Below are positions 8,124-17,731 of a stretch of 64,000 nucleotides of DNA, in pieces; the stretch's first letter is position 1, and each line of letters begins with the position of its first letter. The translations under genes and the position numbers were made by a program. A model generated the notes under the pieces. The model was not told the origin of the DNA. It did no database searches and saw only the letters and a program-made list of their open reading frames with translations. The stretch spans positions 3,700,231 to 3,764,230 of the forward strand of contig OX419346.1 of the NCBI GenBank assembly GCA_948470475.1. Direction: 5' to 3'. Source of the DNA: Galaxea fascicularis (Eukaryota; Cnidaria; Anthozoa; Scleractinia; Euphylliidae).

Positions 8124-8390
8124 CAACAGCGTTTGTGTTGTTTTCTTTGTTAGTAAAATTCAATTTTTGAATGCATCGTCTCAAGTGATATCTACGTTTC
8201 TCATCGACATTTCGTCAAAGTACCCTCAAGATATGTGGAAGATTCCGATTGGTGGGCCTTCAGGAGCTTTCGTGTGCTTGAAGAGGTGCGCATGCCGCAG
8301 TGTTTAAACCAGATCATTTCAGTGTGTCCTTGACGAAGCACGAAAGATTGTAGACGTTCCGAGTGATCATGGCTGGCAGAAGTCCTCAAG
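8124..8390 (+). ncRNA. Candidate exon (copy B)
   Basis: Homologue of 2861-3136, between the module 4 acceptor and the donor at 8391. A 1-bp indel and stops close the frame seen in copy A, and seven bases before the donor are missing. Copy C (13035-13301) appears identical to this one. Confidence 0.28.
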
Positions 8391-9505
8391 GTAAGCCACA
8401 TAATTTGATATTGTGAGTTTTATTGACAAAATTGTGTGTTTAGTTCTCAGTTCTTCAAGGCAGAGCGTTAGCAGACAAGCTTGGCTATCCAAGAAAGAGA
8501 TGACAAGGCGACACTAACTGTAAGTATAATTACAATGATGCTTACAAAACTAGTATCATGTGACGAGATTGTGTGCTCGGTCTGTGTAGGTCCGTACCTA
8601 ACCACCGAAAAATAAGAAAACAAGGAATCTATGACGAGGGAACTGTTGAGGTGTTTTAGTTTTAATTGTTGGTGTGTTTACATCTGCGATCTCGACAGAA
8701 ATTAAGGAATGGACATCATATATTTGTTTTCTGGTCAACACGCTTGATGAAAGATTAAAAGCAGACGTTTCATTATGCGAACTGGGATATAAACTCGTTT
8801 GTCTCGCATGGAATATTTCCGTGGATGATTTCTGGATCAAAAGTCACATTACTGTGATTCTGGTTAACTTGTGTTTTATGTATTACTGAACTGGTCTTGC
8901 GAAGCTCGTTTTTAGTTGAATGGGAGGCCATCAAATATCGTTTCTGTCATCAGCTGTGACTCATTGGGCGGCATCTTGGATGGCACAAGGCCAGGTTAGT
9001 ATCGAAGGAAGTACTGGAATAGTTTTCATTGGAGTCAAACACTTAAGGTTTTGCTATTAAAAGTTGACATACTCCAGCGACAAAACTGGTAATGCCATTT
9101 GCTACAACGGAAATACACTGCACGCATCTAAAAACATGAAACTCTGGCGAAAATCAAATGCATTGTTTTCAGTTTTGCATACTCCACTAAAGTTGGCAAT
9201 ATAGGAGATTTACTGTAACTGATTTAAGGGCATTGAGGGGGTTCTAACCCCCTGGGAAGAATTCTATGGATTTTCAGTTACTCTAATGTAGCTCTAATAA
9301 GCTTGTATTTAAAATGCATACTAAACCTTTTCTGAAAAGCATCGTTTCTAGATGATGAACACGAAGGTAAACCAGATGCAGCCCGGTTAGACCCCCTCAG
9401 GAGCATCGTAGAAGAACCGGGAAATAGTCTGTGGTTTGTGAGGTCAGTATCTAATGAAACAAAGTAGATTAAAGTATGAGATTTAAACCCATGAATCTTT
9501 GCTTT

Positions 9506-9978
9506 GAACGGCAGGTATTACTTCTCAGCTGCCACAAAGTAAGTATTAGGAAAATTTGAAACTGAGATCCCAAAAAAGCGCCGAGCAATCGGGCAGTAGT
9601 TACAAAGAATGCACGGAAAAACTTGAATGGAGACAAGTGATTATACAAGAATAAAGAATATGAACTGGAAATCAACGCAAATAACTTACTTTAATGCTTC
9701 AAATCATACCTAGAAATCCCTGAGGATGAATTGAGAGGCCATCATCCTCAACGAACAATTCAAAAATTCAATTCAATTGAAAATTCATTCATGTATTCAA
9801 AAGTACGACGTTTGCTGGAATGGCAGTCAAATCAGTTATGAAAGTGCCTTCAATGCATAATATTTCACTGTTATATTATCATGAGCAGCTTTGCATTTCA
9901 GTCACGGGAAGACCTTTTAAGATGTCATCTTACAACCATCTAGTCTGAGGTACTGAAAAATATCATTGGAACTTGCAG
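9506..9978. other. Unique-start interval after copy B homology ends
   Basis: AT-rich, includes a weak hydrophobic minus-strand frame (9469-9675, TTG start) that I do not accept as a gene. No clear signal until the acceptor-like site at 9978. Duplicated at 14417-14889. Confidence 0.4.
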
Positions 9979-10170
9979 AAAACAAGATTTCCAGGAGTCA
10001 GTGTTAGTGAAACTTTGTGTTACATGGATCATTTCAAATTCACGACGGTTTTTTACTCCTTCAAGTGTTGCGAAGAAAAACTGTACGAAAATCTCAGAAC
10101 ACTTGTAGAATTCAAATCTATGACAAAAACTCTTGTTTACCCACAACACTTGCTCATTAATTCAGCTTGA
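9979..10170 (+). CDS. Candidate terminal exon with poly(A) signal
   Basis: Open plus-strand frame following the acceptor-like AACTTGCAG (ending 9978), closing with TGA at 10168-10170. AATAAA lies immediately after, at 10172-10177. The peptide contains SFKCCEEKLYENLRTLVEF and an internal Met (MDHFKFTT). No family recognised and third positions are not G/C-biased, so chance is possible. An identical copy is at 14890-15081. Confidence 0.28.
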   Translation, partial: KTRFPGVSVSETLCYMDHFKFTTVFYSFKCCEEKLYENLRTLVEFKSMTKTLVYPQHLLINSA

Positions 10171-10171
10171 G

Positions 10172-10177
10172 AATAAA
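10172..10177 (+). terminator. Poly(A) signal AATAAA
   Basis: Two bases after the stop codon of the frame ending at 10170, followed by T-rich sequence. Copy C has it at 15083-15088. Confidence 0.4.
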
Positions 10178-10220
10178 GTCTCATTACTTAATTTGATTCA
10201 AACCCATCATTCTTGCTATA

Positions 10221-10484
10221 ATGATCAAAAGACTCCACTTCAGCTGTAAGGGATGGATGATCTTAATTGACAGCAAAACAAGTCCACTCAAAGCCACTTT
10301 TGAAAATTCGAGCATGATATTCATAAAATGTTTTTCATCTGATTTTATTTCATTTTATTTTAATATTACTAAACTTAGTTTTCTCTTGATGTGCTCTCTA
10401 GAAAAAGCAGGAAAGTTCAGTCGAAGTGCCAGAAAGATTGCCTCTAGTTCCACCGATGTCATGGAAACTCTGCAGTATATATAA
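10221..10484 (+). CDS. Hypothetical 87-residue ORF
   Basis: ATG-initiated frame (MIKRLHFSCKGWMILIDSK) with a hydrophobic stretch (FISFYFNITKLSFLLMC) and a Ser/Lys-rich tail, ending inside a TATATATAAA run at 10476-10486. No family recognised. The copy at 15132-15395 encodes the same peptide. AT-ending codons dominate, so it may be a chance frame. Confidence 0.2.
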   Translation: MIKRLHFSCKGWMILIDSKTSPLKATFENSSMIFIKCFSSDFISFYFNITKLSFLLMCSLEKAGKFSRSARKIASSSTDVMETLQYI

Positions 10485-10486
10485 AT

Positions 10487-10926
10487 CTCTGCCAGAAGGA
10501 AATTGCGGTAAGGCCCAACAAAACAAATCAGCTGAACTTAAATATCAGATATACTGAAAATAATTGGTGATATTGAAATAAAATGATAAATAAGTAAATG
10601 ATTACGTTAAAATGAATGCTTGATAAAAAATAAAATTAATTAAAAGAAGTGAAAAGGCCTTTAACGTGAAAATGAAATAACAATGAATTCGACAAAATAA
10701 AATAAAACTGTTCTTAAAACATAAATCTACGAAAGTTAACATCAACTAATAAATGAACGCTAAAAACTCAATCAGCCTAACCAAAACATGTACTGAAAAC
10801 GTTCAAAATATGATACGTTGAATTGTGCTTCTACGGTTTGTTGTACTCTCTGCTGGCTAAGCCGTTTAAGATTCACAGCGAAAGGAAGAACTAAAAGAGA
10901 TCAAGCGTCTGAGAAGATGATCATGA
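10487..10926. other. Very AT-rich interval
   Basis: Long stretches of A-rich sequence with many AATAAA/AAAATAAA motifs on the + strand (about 10570-10710). Probably intronic or intergenic. Copy C at 15398-15837 has several substitutions, the first being ATAAATCTC to ATAGAGCTC beside the TATA run. Confidence 0.45.
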
Positions 10927-10996
10927 GATGACCATGATGATGGTGATGATGATGATGATGATGGTGATTATGATGACGATGATGATGGTGATGACG
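10927..10996 (+). repeat. (ATG)n / (GAT)n microsatellite
   Basis: Imperfect trinucleotide tract. It reads as Asp-rich or Met-rich on the + strand and His-rich on the - strand. The C copy at 15838-15886 has lost about 21 bp of it. The Asp frame is preceded at once by TGA, so a coding Asp-rich exon is not supported. Confidence 0.8.
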
Positions 10997-11245
10997 CTGA
11001 CGATGACATTGGTGAAGCAGAGGACGTCCTTGCCACGGTGCCACTATTCTCAACAATCCACAGGTCAGTTTGTGAAACAAAAGTTTACAAAATCTTTGCA
11101 CGATGATTACAGCATTTAAACACCCACGATACCTGTCAACTGTCACAGAGAATAAAATCGAGCGGAATTTAATGATTCTGGCTCAGAGGATTGTAATGCA
11201 CTCATACCTGTTACCTTTCTGAATACTGTTTTCATCTCCATTCAG

Positions 11246-11297
11246 GTAACATTGAGTCCTGTCTACACTGCAGGGTGCATGTTGGACAGCGGAATAC
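11246..11297 (+). CDS. Candidate coding exon 1 of a plus-strand gene (first copy)
   Basis: 52-nt segment after the acceptor CTCCATTCAG (ending 11245). It reads VTLSPVYTAGCMLDSGI in one frame and ends with one base of the next codon, which joins in phase with the exon at 11618. The expected donor GTAAGT is CTAAGT here, so splicing would fail, whereas copy C has an intact GTAAGT at 16188. No family recognised. Confidence 0.3.
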
Positions 11298-11617
11298 CTA
11301 AGTACTAACTGTTTTCACAAATCTTCCAGCACCACTGATATATTGATTTTTAGGTAATCTGTTTAACTGTTTCTTGGGTGATTGATTGATTGATTCATTG
11401 ATGGGTTTGTTATTCATTTGTTGTCTCAGTTTTATCAGTGTTTTCGTAGGGATCAGTCATGAACATTGAAATGAGAGACCTGTCAAGACTCCAACGTTTA
11501 GGGTGAGAAAATCAGTTGCTTTGATATCGAAATTCCTCCATCTGTTTTAGAAAGGAATCAAGAACGAAATAACTAATTGTTGATGGATTCTCCTTTTACA
11601 GTATGTTTTCGTTACAG

Positions 11618-11761
11618 AACGTGATACCTTGAGACTCCAAGGACCCGGATTAGCTTGGAAGTCCGACTTCATACCAGCTTATGTGGGCTTGTTGCTGTAC
11701 TTCCTCAAATTCAACCACACGGTGCCAATTAAGGTGGCGACGAAGATGGATTCGAACAAAG
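11618..11761 (+). CDS. Candidate coding exon 2 (first copy)
   Basis: 144 nt between the acceptor TTCGTTACAG (ending 11617) and the donor ACAAAG|GTGAGA at 11762. One frame is open throughout and reads LRLQGPGLAWKSDFIPAY, then a hydrophobic stretch VGLLLYFLKF. It joins in phase to the 52-nt exon upstream through a split codon. Composition is protein-like, but I cannot place it in a family. It ends with one base of a codon, and no in-phase next exon was found before 12570. Confidence 0.35.
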
Positions 11762-11989
11762 GTGAGAAAGTTAATTATCTGTCAGACTTTTGATGTTAAC
11801 AATCGGTGTCAATTTTTCAACCTCGAAGCTCTCTCGCAGTGGACCAAGATTTATTTTTCTTGAAAAGTAACGGGTCATTTAACTTTGACAATGTTACGAA
11901 GACCTTCATATACTAAGGTTTTTTTTCTTTATGCCTTTCTCTTCCCTAACGAGAAACGAAGCTGTTGTGGTGGAAGATTACCTGATGCG

Positions 11990-12045
11990 ATGACGATGGT
12001 GATGGTGATGGTGATCATGATAGTGATGATGATGGCGATGAATTC
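11990..12045 (+). repeat. Second (GATGGT)n-like microsatellite
   Basis: Imperfect GAT/GGT trinucleotide tract ending in GGCGATGAATTC. It is shorter in copy C (16880-16918), which lacks the CATGATAGTGATGATGAT part. Confidence 0.75.
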
Positions 12046-12517
12046 ATGATTGTTGCTTCGATCAGTAAGACTGCAACTCGAATGTTTTGTGGAGAAGTAA
12101 TGAAATTCATTTTTATAAATCATAACTCCCTCCTACCGTGGGATATCATATTGACGAAAGTTCTTCTTACGATTTCTTAGCCCATTTTTGTTGAAACTAA
12201 ATATTATATCGAGACTACGTTAAAAATATTATTGGCTTGATATTCTAAAGGAATCTTGCCAATATGGAATTTTGTTGGAACGTTTAGGGACGATGTAAGA
12301 GCATCGGACAGGAGCCCTATCAACATTTGTACCCTTTACTGAAGTGTGTTGCACGTTTTAGTTACAGAAACTTACCTGTAGCATGACTGCATGTGATTGG
12401 AGGACGAATAAGCATCAACTGGCGACAAAGATGATTTCAAAATCATTACCCTCTATACACTGACAGGTGAGAATGAGCACACTACGCTGTCAACAAATGA
12501 CAGCAGTGGGAAATACC
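12046..12517. other. Intron-like interval with one splice-bounded segment
   Basis: Mostly AT-rich. A 99-nt segment about 12368-12466 is flanked by TAGTTACAG and ACAG|GTGAGAATG, but it has stops in every frame that would link its neighbours, so it may be untranslated or a poison exon. Confidence 0.35.
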
Positions 12518-12532
12518 TATATATATATATAT
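12518..12532. repeat. (TA)n dinucleotide tract
   Basis: Short run of about seven TA units. Present also at about 17393-17408. Confidence 0.75.
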
Positions 12533-12569
12533 GGCTATGGCCTGGCTAGAACTGTTCTTTCGTTTGTAG

Positions 12570-12711
12570 GAATTTTCGCATTAAGGAGCTAGGGAAACGC
12601 AACTGGCATCCAAAAGCTCTTACAGGGAACAATAAGACGTGCCCCCCTGGATTGCGATGGGTTCACGGCAAGATGTACTGTGGATACTGTAATGTATTAG
12701 GACAACGGTGA
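12570..12711 (+). CDS. Candidate cysteine-containing C-terminal exon (first copy)
   Basis: Follows the acceptor CTTTCGTTTGTAG (ending 12569) and stays open for 46 codons to TGA at 12709-12711. The peptide contains RNWHPKALTGNNKTCPPG, then LRWVHGKMYCGYCNVLGQR, with three Cys in a C-x14-C-x2-C arrangement. It looks like the end of a real protein, perhaps secreted or metal-binding, but no family is recognised. ATTAAA, a variant poly(A) signal, lies at 12777-12782 with GT-rich sequence after it. The upstream exon must end with two bases of a codon, which the exon at 11618-11761 does not, so at least one exon is missing. Confidence 0.38.
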
Positions 12712-12776
12712 CGTTCAAAATAGATCCGGGGAACTTTAGAGGCGAGAGAGCGGGAAAGTGTACTGAGTGGAATCGG

Positions 12777-12782
12777 ATTAAA
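12777..12782 (+). terminator. Variant poly(A) signal ATTAAA
   Basis: 66 bp after the stop at 12711 and followed by GTATGTTTTGAGCC and a GTGG-rich stretch. The duplicated copy is at 17653-17658. Confidence 0.35.
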
Positions 12783-12854
12783 AGTATGTTTTGAGCCTTT
12801 GTGGCGTGCCTAAGTGACTGCACTACACTACAGATAAAGCAGGCTCCACCTTTT

Positions 12855-13034
12855 GTTGTCTTTGTTTTCTTCGTACTAACTTGTCACGGAAATTTCTTTT
12901 CAGCGATTTCTCTCTTCAGGTTTTCGTCCCATCGCTAATTGCTGTAATTGCTTAATACTATGACGAAAAATAAAGCATATGAACACAAAGTTGTCGGTGT
13001 GTTTTCTTTGACTAACATAAATTCTATATTTCAG
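12855..13034 (+). promoter_or_regulatory. Poly(A)/3' splice site modules 3-4 (copy C, truncated)
   Basis: The duplication breakpoint at 12855 falls inside the GT-rich element of module 3, so this copy lacks that module's AATAAA but keeps its branch site and acceptors. Module 4 is complete, with AATAAA at 12969-12974 and its acceptor ending at 13034. Confidence 0.55.
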
Positions 13035-14889
13035 CAACAGCGTTTGTGTTGTTTTCTTTGTTAGTAAAATTCAATTTTTGAATGCATCGTCTCAAGTGAT
13101 ATCTACGTTTCTCATCGACATTTCGTCAAAGTACCCTCAAGATATGTGGAAGATTCCGATTGGTGGGCCTTCAGGAGCTTTCGTGTGCTTGAAGAGGTGC
13201 GCATGCCGCAGTGTTTAAACCAGATCATTTCAGTGTGTCCTTGACGAAGCACGAAAGATTGTAGACGTTCCGAGTGATCATGGCTGGCAGAAGTCCTCAA
13301 GGTAAGCCACATAATTTGATATTGTGAGTTTTATTGACAAAATTGTGTGTTTAGTTCTCAGTTCTTCAAGGCAGAGCGTTAGCAGACAAGCTTGGCTATC
13401 CAAGAAAGAGATGACAAGGCGACACTAACTGTAAGTATAATTACAATGATGCTTACAAAACTAGTATCATGTGACGAGATTGTGTGCTCGGTCTGTGTAG
13501 GTCCGTACCTAACCACCGAAAAATAAGAAAACAAGGAATCTATGACGAGGGAACTGTTGAGGTGTTTTAGTTTTAATTGTTGGTGTGTTTACATCTGCGA
13601 TCTCGACAGAAATTAAGGAATGGACATCATATATTTGTTTTCTGGTCAACACGCTTGATGAAAGATTAAAAGCAGACGTTTCATTATGCGAACTGGGATA
13701 TAAACTCGTTTGTCTCGCATGGAATATTTCCGTGGATGATTTCTGGATCAAAAGTCACATTACTGTGATTCTGGTTAACTTGTGTTTTATGTATTACTGA
13801 ACTGGTCTTGCGAAGCTCGTTTTTAGTTGAATGGGAGGCCATCAAATATCGTTTCTGTCATCAGCTGTGACTCATTGGGCGGCATCTTGGATGGCACAAG
13901 GCCAGGTTAGTATCGAAGGAAGTACTGGAATAGTTTTCATTGGAGTCAAACACTTAAGGTTTTGCTATTAAAAGTTGACATACTCCAGCGACAAAACTGG
14001 TAATGCCATTTGCTACAACGGAAATACACTGCACGCATCTAAAAACATGAAACTCTGGCGAAAATCAAATGCATTGTTTTCAGTTTTGCATACTCCACTA
14101 AAGTTGGCAATATAGGAGATTTACTGTAACTGATTTAAGGGCATTGAGGGGGTTCTAACCCCCTGGGAAGAATTCTATGGATTTTCAGTTACTCTAATGT
14201 AGCTCTAATAAGCTTGTATTTAAAATGCATACTAAACCTTTTCTGAAAAGCATCGTTTCTAGATGATGAACACGAAGGTAAACCAGATGCAGCCCGGTTA
14301 GACCCCCTCAGGAGCATCGTAGAAGAACCGGGAAATAGTCTGTGGTTTGTGAGGTCAGTATCTAATGAAACAAAGTAGATTAAAGTATGAGATTTAAACC
14401 CATGAATCTTTGCTTTGAACGGCAGGTATTACTTCTCAGCTGCCACAAAGTAAGTATTAGGAAAATTTGAAACTGAGATCCCAAAAAAGCGCCGAGCAAT
14501 CGGGCAGTAGTTACAAAGAATGCACGGAAAAACTTGAATGGAGACAAGTGATTATACAAGAATAAAGAATATGAACTGGAAATCAACGCAAATAACTTAC
14601 TTTAATGCTTCAAATCATACCTAGAAATCCCTGAGGATGAATTGAGAGGCCATCATCCTCAACGAACAATTCAAAAATTCAATTCAATTGAAAATTCATT
14701 CATGTATTCAAAAGTACGACGTTTGCTGGAATGGCAGTCAAATCAGTTATGAAAGTGCCTTCAATGCATAATATTTCACTGTTATATTATCATGAGCAGC
14801 TTTGCATTTCAGTCACGGGAAGACCTTTTAAGATGTCATCTTACAACCATCTAGTCTGAGGTACTGAAAAATATCATTGGAACTTGCAG
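13035..14889. other. Copy C of exon-like and intron-like sequence
   Basis: Repeats 8124-9978 without visible change: donors at 13302 and 13431, the lost acceptor (TG for AG) at 13797-13798, and the G-run/C-run pair near 14147-14164. No new features. Confidence 0.5.
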
Positions 14890-15081
14890 AAAACAAGATT
14901 TCCAGGAGTCAGTGTTAGTGAAACTTTGTGTTACATGGATCATTTCAAATTCACGACGGTTTTTTACTCCTTCAAGTGTTGCGAAGAAAAACTGTACGAA
15001 AATCTCAGAACACTTGTAGAATTCAAATCTATGACAAAAACTCTTGTTTACCCACAACACTTGCTCATTAATTCAGCTTGA
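14890..15081 (+). CDS. Candidate terminal exon, copy C
   Basis: Identical to 9979-10170, with AATAAA at 15083-15088. See that entry for the limits of the evidence. Confidence 0.25.
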   Translation, partial: KTRFPGVSVSETLCYMDHFKFTTVFYSFKCCEEKLYENLRTLVEFKSMTKTLVYPQHLLINSA

Positions 15082-15131
15082 GAATAAAGTCTCATTACTT
15101 AATTTGATTCAAACCCATCATTCTTGCTATA

Positions 15132-15395
15132 ATGATCAAAAGACTCCACTTCAGCTGTAAGGGATGGATGATCTTAATTGACAGCAAAACAAGTCCACTC
15201 AAAGCCACTTTTGAAAATTCGAGCATGATATTCATAAAATGTTTTTCATCTGATTTTATTTCATTTTATTTTAATATTACTAAACTTAGTTTTCTCTTGA
15301 TGTGCTCTCTAGAAAAAGCAGGAAAGTTCAGTCGAAGTGCCAGAAAGATTGCCTCTAGTTCCACCGATGTCATGGAAACTCTGCAGTATATATAG
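15132..15395 (+). CDS. Hypothetical 87-residue ORF, copy C
   Basis: Same peptide as 10221-10484. The first differences between the two duplicate copies begin right after its stop codon. Confidence 0.18.
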   Translation: MIKRLHFSCKGWMILIDSKTSPLKATFENSSMIFIKCFSSDFISFYFNITKLSFLLMCSLEKAGKFSRSARKIASSSTDVMETLQYI

Positions 15396-15837
15396 AGCTC
15401 TGCCAGAAGGAAATTGCGGTAAGGCCCAACAAAACAAATCAGCTGGACTTAAATATCAGATATACTGAAAATAATTGGTGATATTGAAATAAAATGATAA
15501 ATAAGTAAATGATTACGTTAAAATGAATGCTTGATAAAAAATAAAATTAATTAAAAGAAATGAAAAGGCCTTTAACGTGAAAATGAAATAACAATGAATT
15601 CGACAAAATAAAATAAAACTGTTCTTAAAACATAAATCTACGAAAGTTAACATCAACTAATAAATGAACGCTAAAAATTCAATCAGCCTAACCAAAACAT
15701 GTACTGAAAACGTTCAAAATATGATACGTTGAATTGTGCTTCTATGGTTTGTTGTACTCTCTGCTGGCTAAGCCGTTTAAGATTCACAGCGAAAGGAAGA
15801 ACTAAAAGAGATCAAGCGTCTGAGAAGATGATCATGA

Positions 15838-15886
15838 GATGACCATGATGATGGTGATTATGATGACGATGATGATGGTGATGACG
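15838..15886 (+). repeat. (ATG)n microsatellite, shortened copy
   Basis: Copy C counterpart of the tract at 10927. It lacks a block of ATG units, which accounts for most of the offset change from 4911 to about 4890. Confidence 0.8.
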
Positions 15887-16135
15887 CTGACGATGACATT
15901 GGTGAAGCAGAGGACGTCCTTGCCACGGTGCCACTATTCTCAACAATCCACAGGTCAGTTTGTGAAACAAAAGTTCACAAAATCTTTGCACGATGATTAC
16001 AGCATTTAAACACCCACGATACCTGTCAACTGTCACACGGAATAAAATCGAGCGGAATTTAATGATTCTGGCTCAGGTGATTATAATGCATTCATACCTG
16101 TTACCTTTCTGAATACTGTTTTCATCTCTATTCAG

Positions 16136-16187
16136 GTAACATTGAGTCCTGTCTACACTGCAGGGTGCATGTTGGACAGCGGAATAC
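16136..16187 (+). CDS. Candidate coding exon 1 of a plus-strand gene (second copy, donor intact)
   Basis: Counterpart of 11246-11297, flanked by TCTATTCAG and the donor TAC|GTAAGTACTAAC. It joins in phase with 16512-16655. The intact donor here suggests that the other copy lost it, though the reverse cannot be excluded. Confidence 0.35.
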
Positions 16188-16511
16188 GTAAGTACTAACT
16201 GTTTTCACAAATCTTCCAGCACCACTGATATATTGATTTTTAGGTAATCTGTTCAACTGTTTCTTGGGTGATTGATTGATTGATTCATTCATTGATGGGT
16301 TTGTTATTCATTTGTTGTCTCAGTTTTATCAATGTTTTTATAGGGATCATTCATGAACATTGAAATGAGAGACCTGTCAAGACTCCAACGTTTAGGGTGA
16401 GAAAATCAGTTGCTTTGATATCGAAGTTCCTCCATCTGCTTTGGAAAGGAATCAAGAACGAAATAACTAATTGTTGATGGATTCTCCTTTTACAGTACGT
16501 TTTCGTTACAG

Positions 16512-16655
16512 AACTTGATACCTTGAGACTCCAAGGACCCGGATTAGCTTGGAAGTCCGACTTCATACCAGCTTATGTGGGCTTGTTGCTGTACTTCCTT
16601 AAATCCAACCACACGGTGCCAATTAGGGTGGCGACGAAGATGGATTCGAACAAAG
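16512..16655 (+). CDS. Candidate coding exon 2 (second copy)
   Basis: Counterpart of 11618-11761 with four substitutions in the frame: Arg to Leu, Phe to Ser, Lys to Arg and one silent. The acceptor and the donor ACAAAG|GTGAGA are kept and the frame remains open. Confidence 0.35.
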
Positions 16656-17445
16656 GTGAGAAAGTTAATTATTTGTCAGACTTTTGATGTCAACAATCGG
16701 TGTCAATTTTTCAACCTCGAAGCTCTCTCGTAGTGGACCAAGATTTATTTTTCTTGAAAAGTAACGAGTCATTTAACTTTGACAATGTTAGGAAGACCTT
16801 CATATACTAAGGTTTTTTTTCTTTATGCCTTTCTCTTCCCTAACGAGAAACGAAGCTGTTGTGGTGGAAGATTACCTGATGCGATGACGATGGTGATGGT
16901 GATGGTGATGGCGATGAATTCATGATTGTTGCTTCGATCAGTAAGACTGCAACTCGAATGCTCTGTGGAGAAGTAATGAAATTCATTTTTATAAATCATA
17001 ACTCCCTCCTACCGTGGGATATCATATTGACGAAAGTTCTTCTTACGATTTCTTAGCCCATTTTTGTTGAAACTAAATATTATATCGAGACTACGTTAAA
17101 AATATTATTGGCTTGATATTCTAAAGGAATCTTGCCAATATGGAATTTTGTTGGAACGTTTAGGGACGATGTAAGAGCATCGGACAGGAGCCCTATCAAC
17201 ATTTGTACCCTTTACTGAAGTGTGTTGCACGTTTTAGTTACAGAAACTTACCTGTAGCATGACTGCATGTGATTGGAGGACGAATAAGCATCAACTGGCG
17301 ACAAAGATGATTTCAAAATCATTACCCTCTATACACTGACAGGTGAGAATGAGCACACTACGCTGTCAACAAATGACAGCAGTGGGAAATACCTATATAT
17401 ATATATATGGCTATGGCCTGGCTAGAACTGTTCTTTCGTTTGTAG

Positions 17446-17587
17446 GAATTTTCGCATTAAGGAGCTAGGGAAACGCAACTGGCATCCAAAAGCTCTTACA
17501 GGGAACAATAAGACGTGCCCCCCTGGATTGCGATGGGTTCACGGCAAGATGTACTGTGGATACTGTAATGTATTAGGACAACGGTGA
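17446..17587 (+). CDS. Candidate cysteine-containing C-terminal exon (second copy)
   Basis: Apparently identical counterpart of 12570-12711, with the same acceptor and stop (TGA 17585-17587). ATTAAA is at 17653-17658. This copy shares a tandem unit with the intact-donor exon at 16136, so it is the better candidate for a working 3' end. Confidence 0.38.
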
Positions 17588-17731
17588 CGTTCAAAATAGA
17601 TCCGGGGAACTTTAGAGGCGAGAGAGCGGGAAAGTGTACTGAGTGGAATCGGATTAAAAGTATGTTTTGAGCCTTTGTGGCGTGCCTAAGTGACTGCACT
17701 ACACTACAGATAAAGCAGGCTCCACCTTTTG

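Larger units (their letters stand above)
5267..9505. repeat. Segmental duplication, copy B
   Basis: Second copy of the block that starts the window. It carries the same minus-strand coding frames, the same poly(A)/splice module array and the same downstream exon-like segments. Its right part (from 7944) lies inside a later, separate duplication, so part of this block exists three times in the window. Confidence 0.93.
7944..12854. repeat. Second tandem duplication, first copy (4911 bp)
   Basis: The sequence from 7944 (GTTGTCTTTG) reappears at 12855, while the bases just before differ (A at 7943, T at 12854). The right end, TCCACCTTTT at 12845-12854, reappears at 17721-17730. The duplication therefore covers 7944-12854. 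The junction shares only one G with both parental sites, so it looks like end joining rather than recombination between long repeats. Confidence 0.95.
12855..17731. repeat. Second tandem duplication, second copy
   Basis: Directly adjoins the first copy in the same orientation. The first ~2.5 kb (12855-15390) shows no difference that I could find from 7944-10479. The middle (about 15393-16990) has scattered substitutions and shortened microsatellites, including 21-bp and larger losses. The last ~0.7 kb is again apparently identical. The net length is about 35 bp shorter than the first copy. Confidence 0.95.

Noticed and set aside
8598..8889. Overlapping 80- and 71-codon frames on both strands
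   Set aside because: Intron-like sequence between splice sites, no codon bias. Identity with 13509-13800 only reflects recent duplication.
10901..11146. Histidine-rich minus-strand ORF
   Set aside because: It is the reverse reading of an (ATG)n microsatellite whose length differs by 21 bp between the two copies. The Asp-rich + frame is blocked by TGA.
12620..12823. Minus-strand 67-codon frame
   Set aside because: It lies opposite the Cys-containing + strand exon, which has an acceptor, stop and poly(A) signal; it is the shadow frame.
16351..16566. Minus-strand 71-codon frame
   Set aside because: Antisense to the candidate + strand exon 16512-16655 and not open in the other copy.
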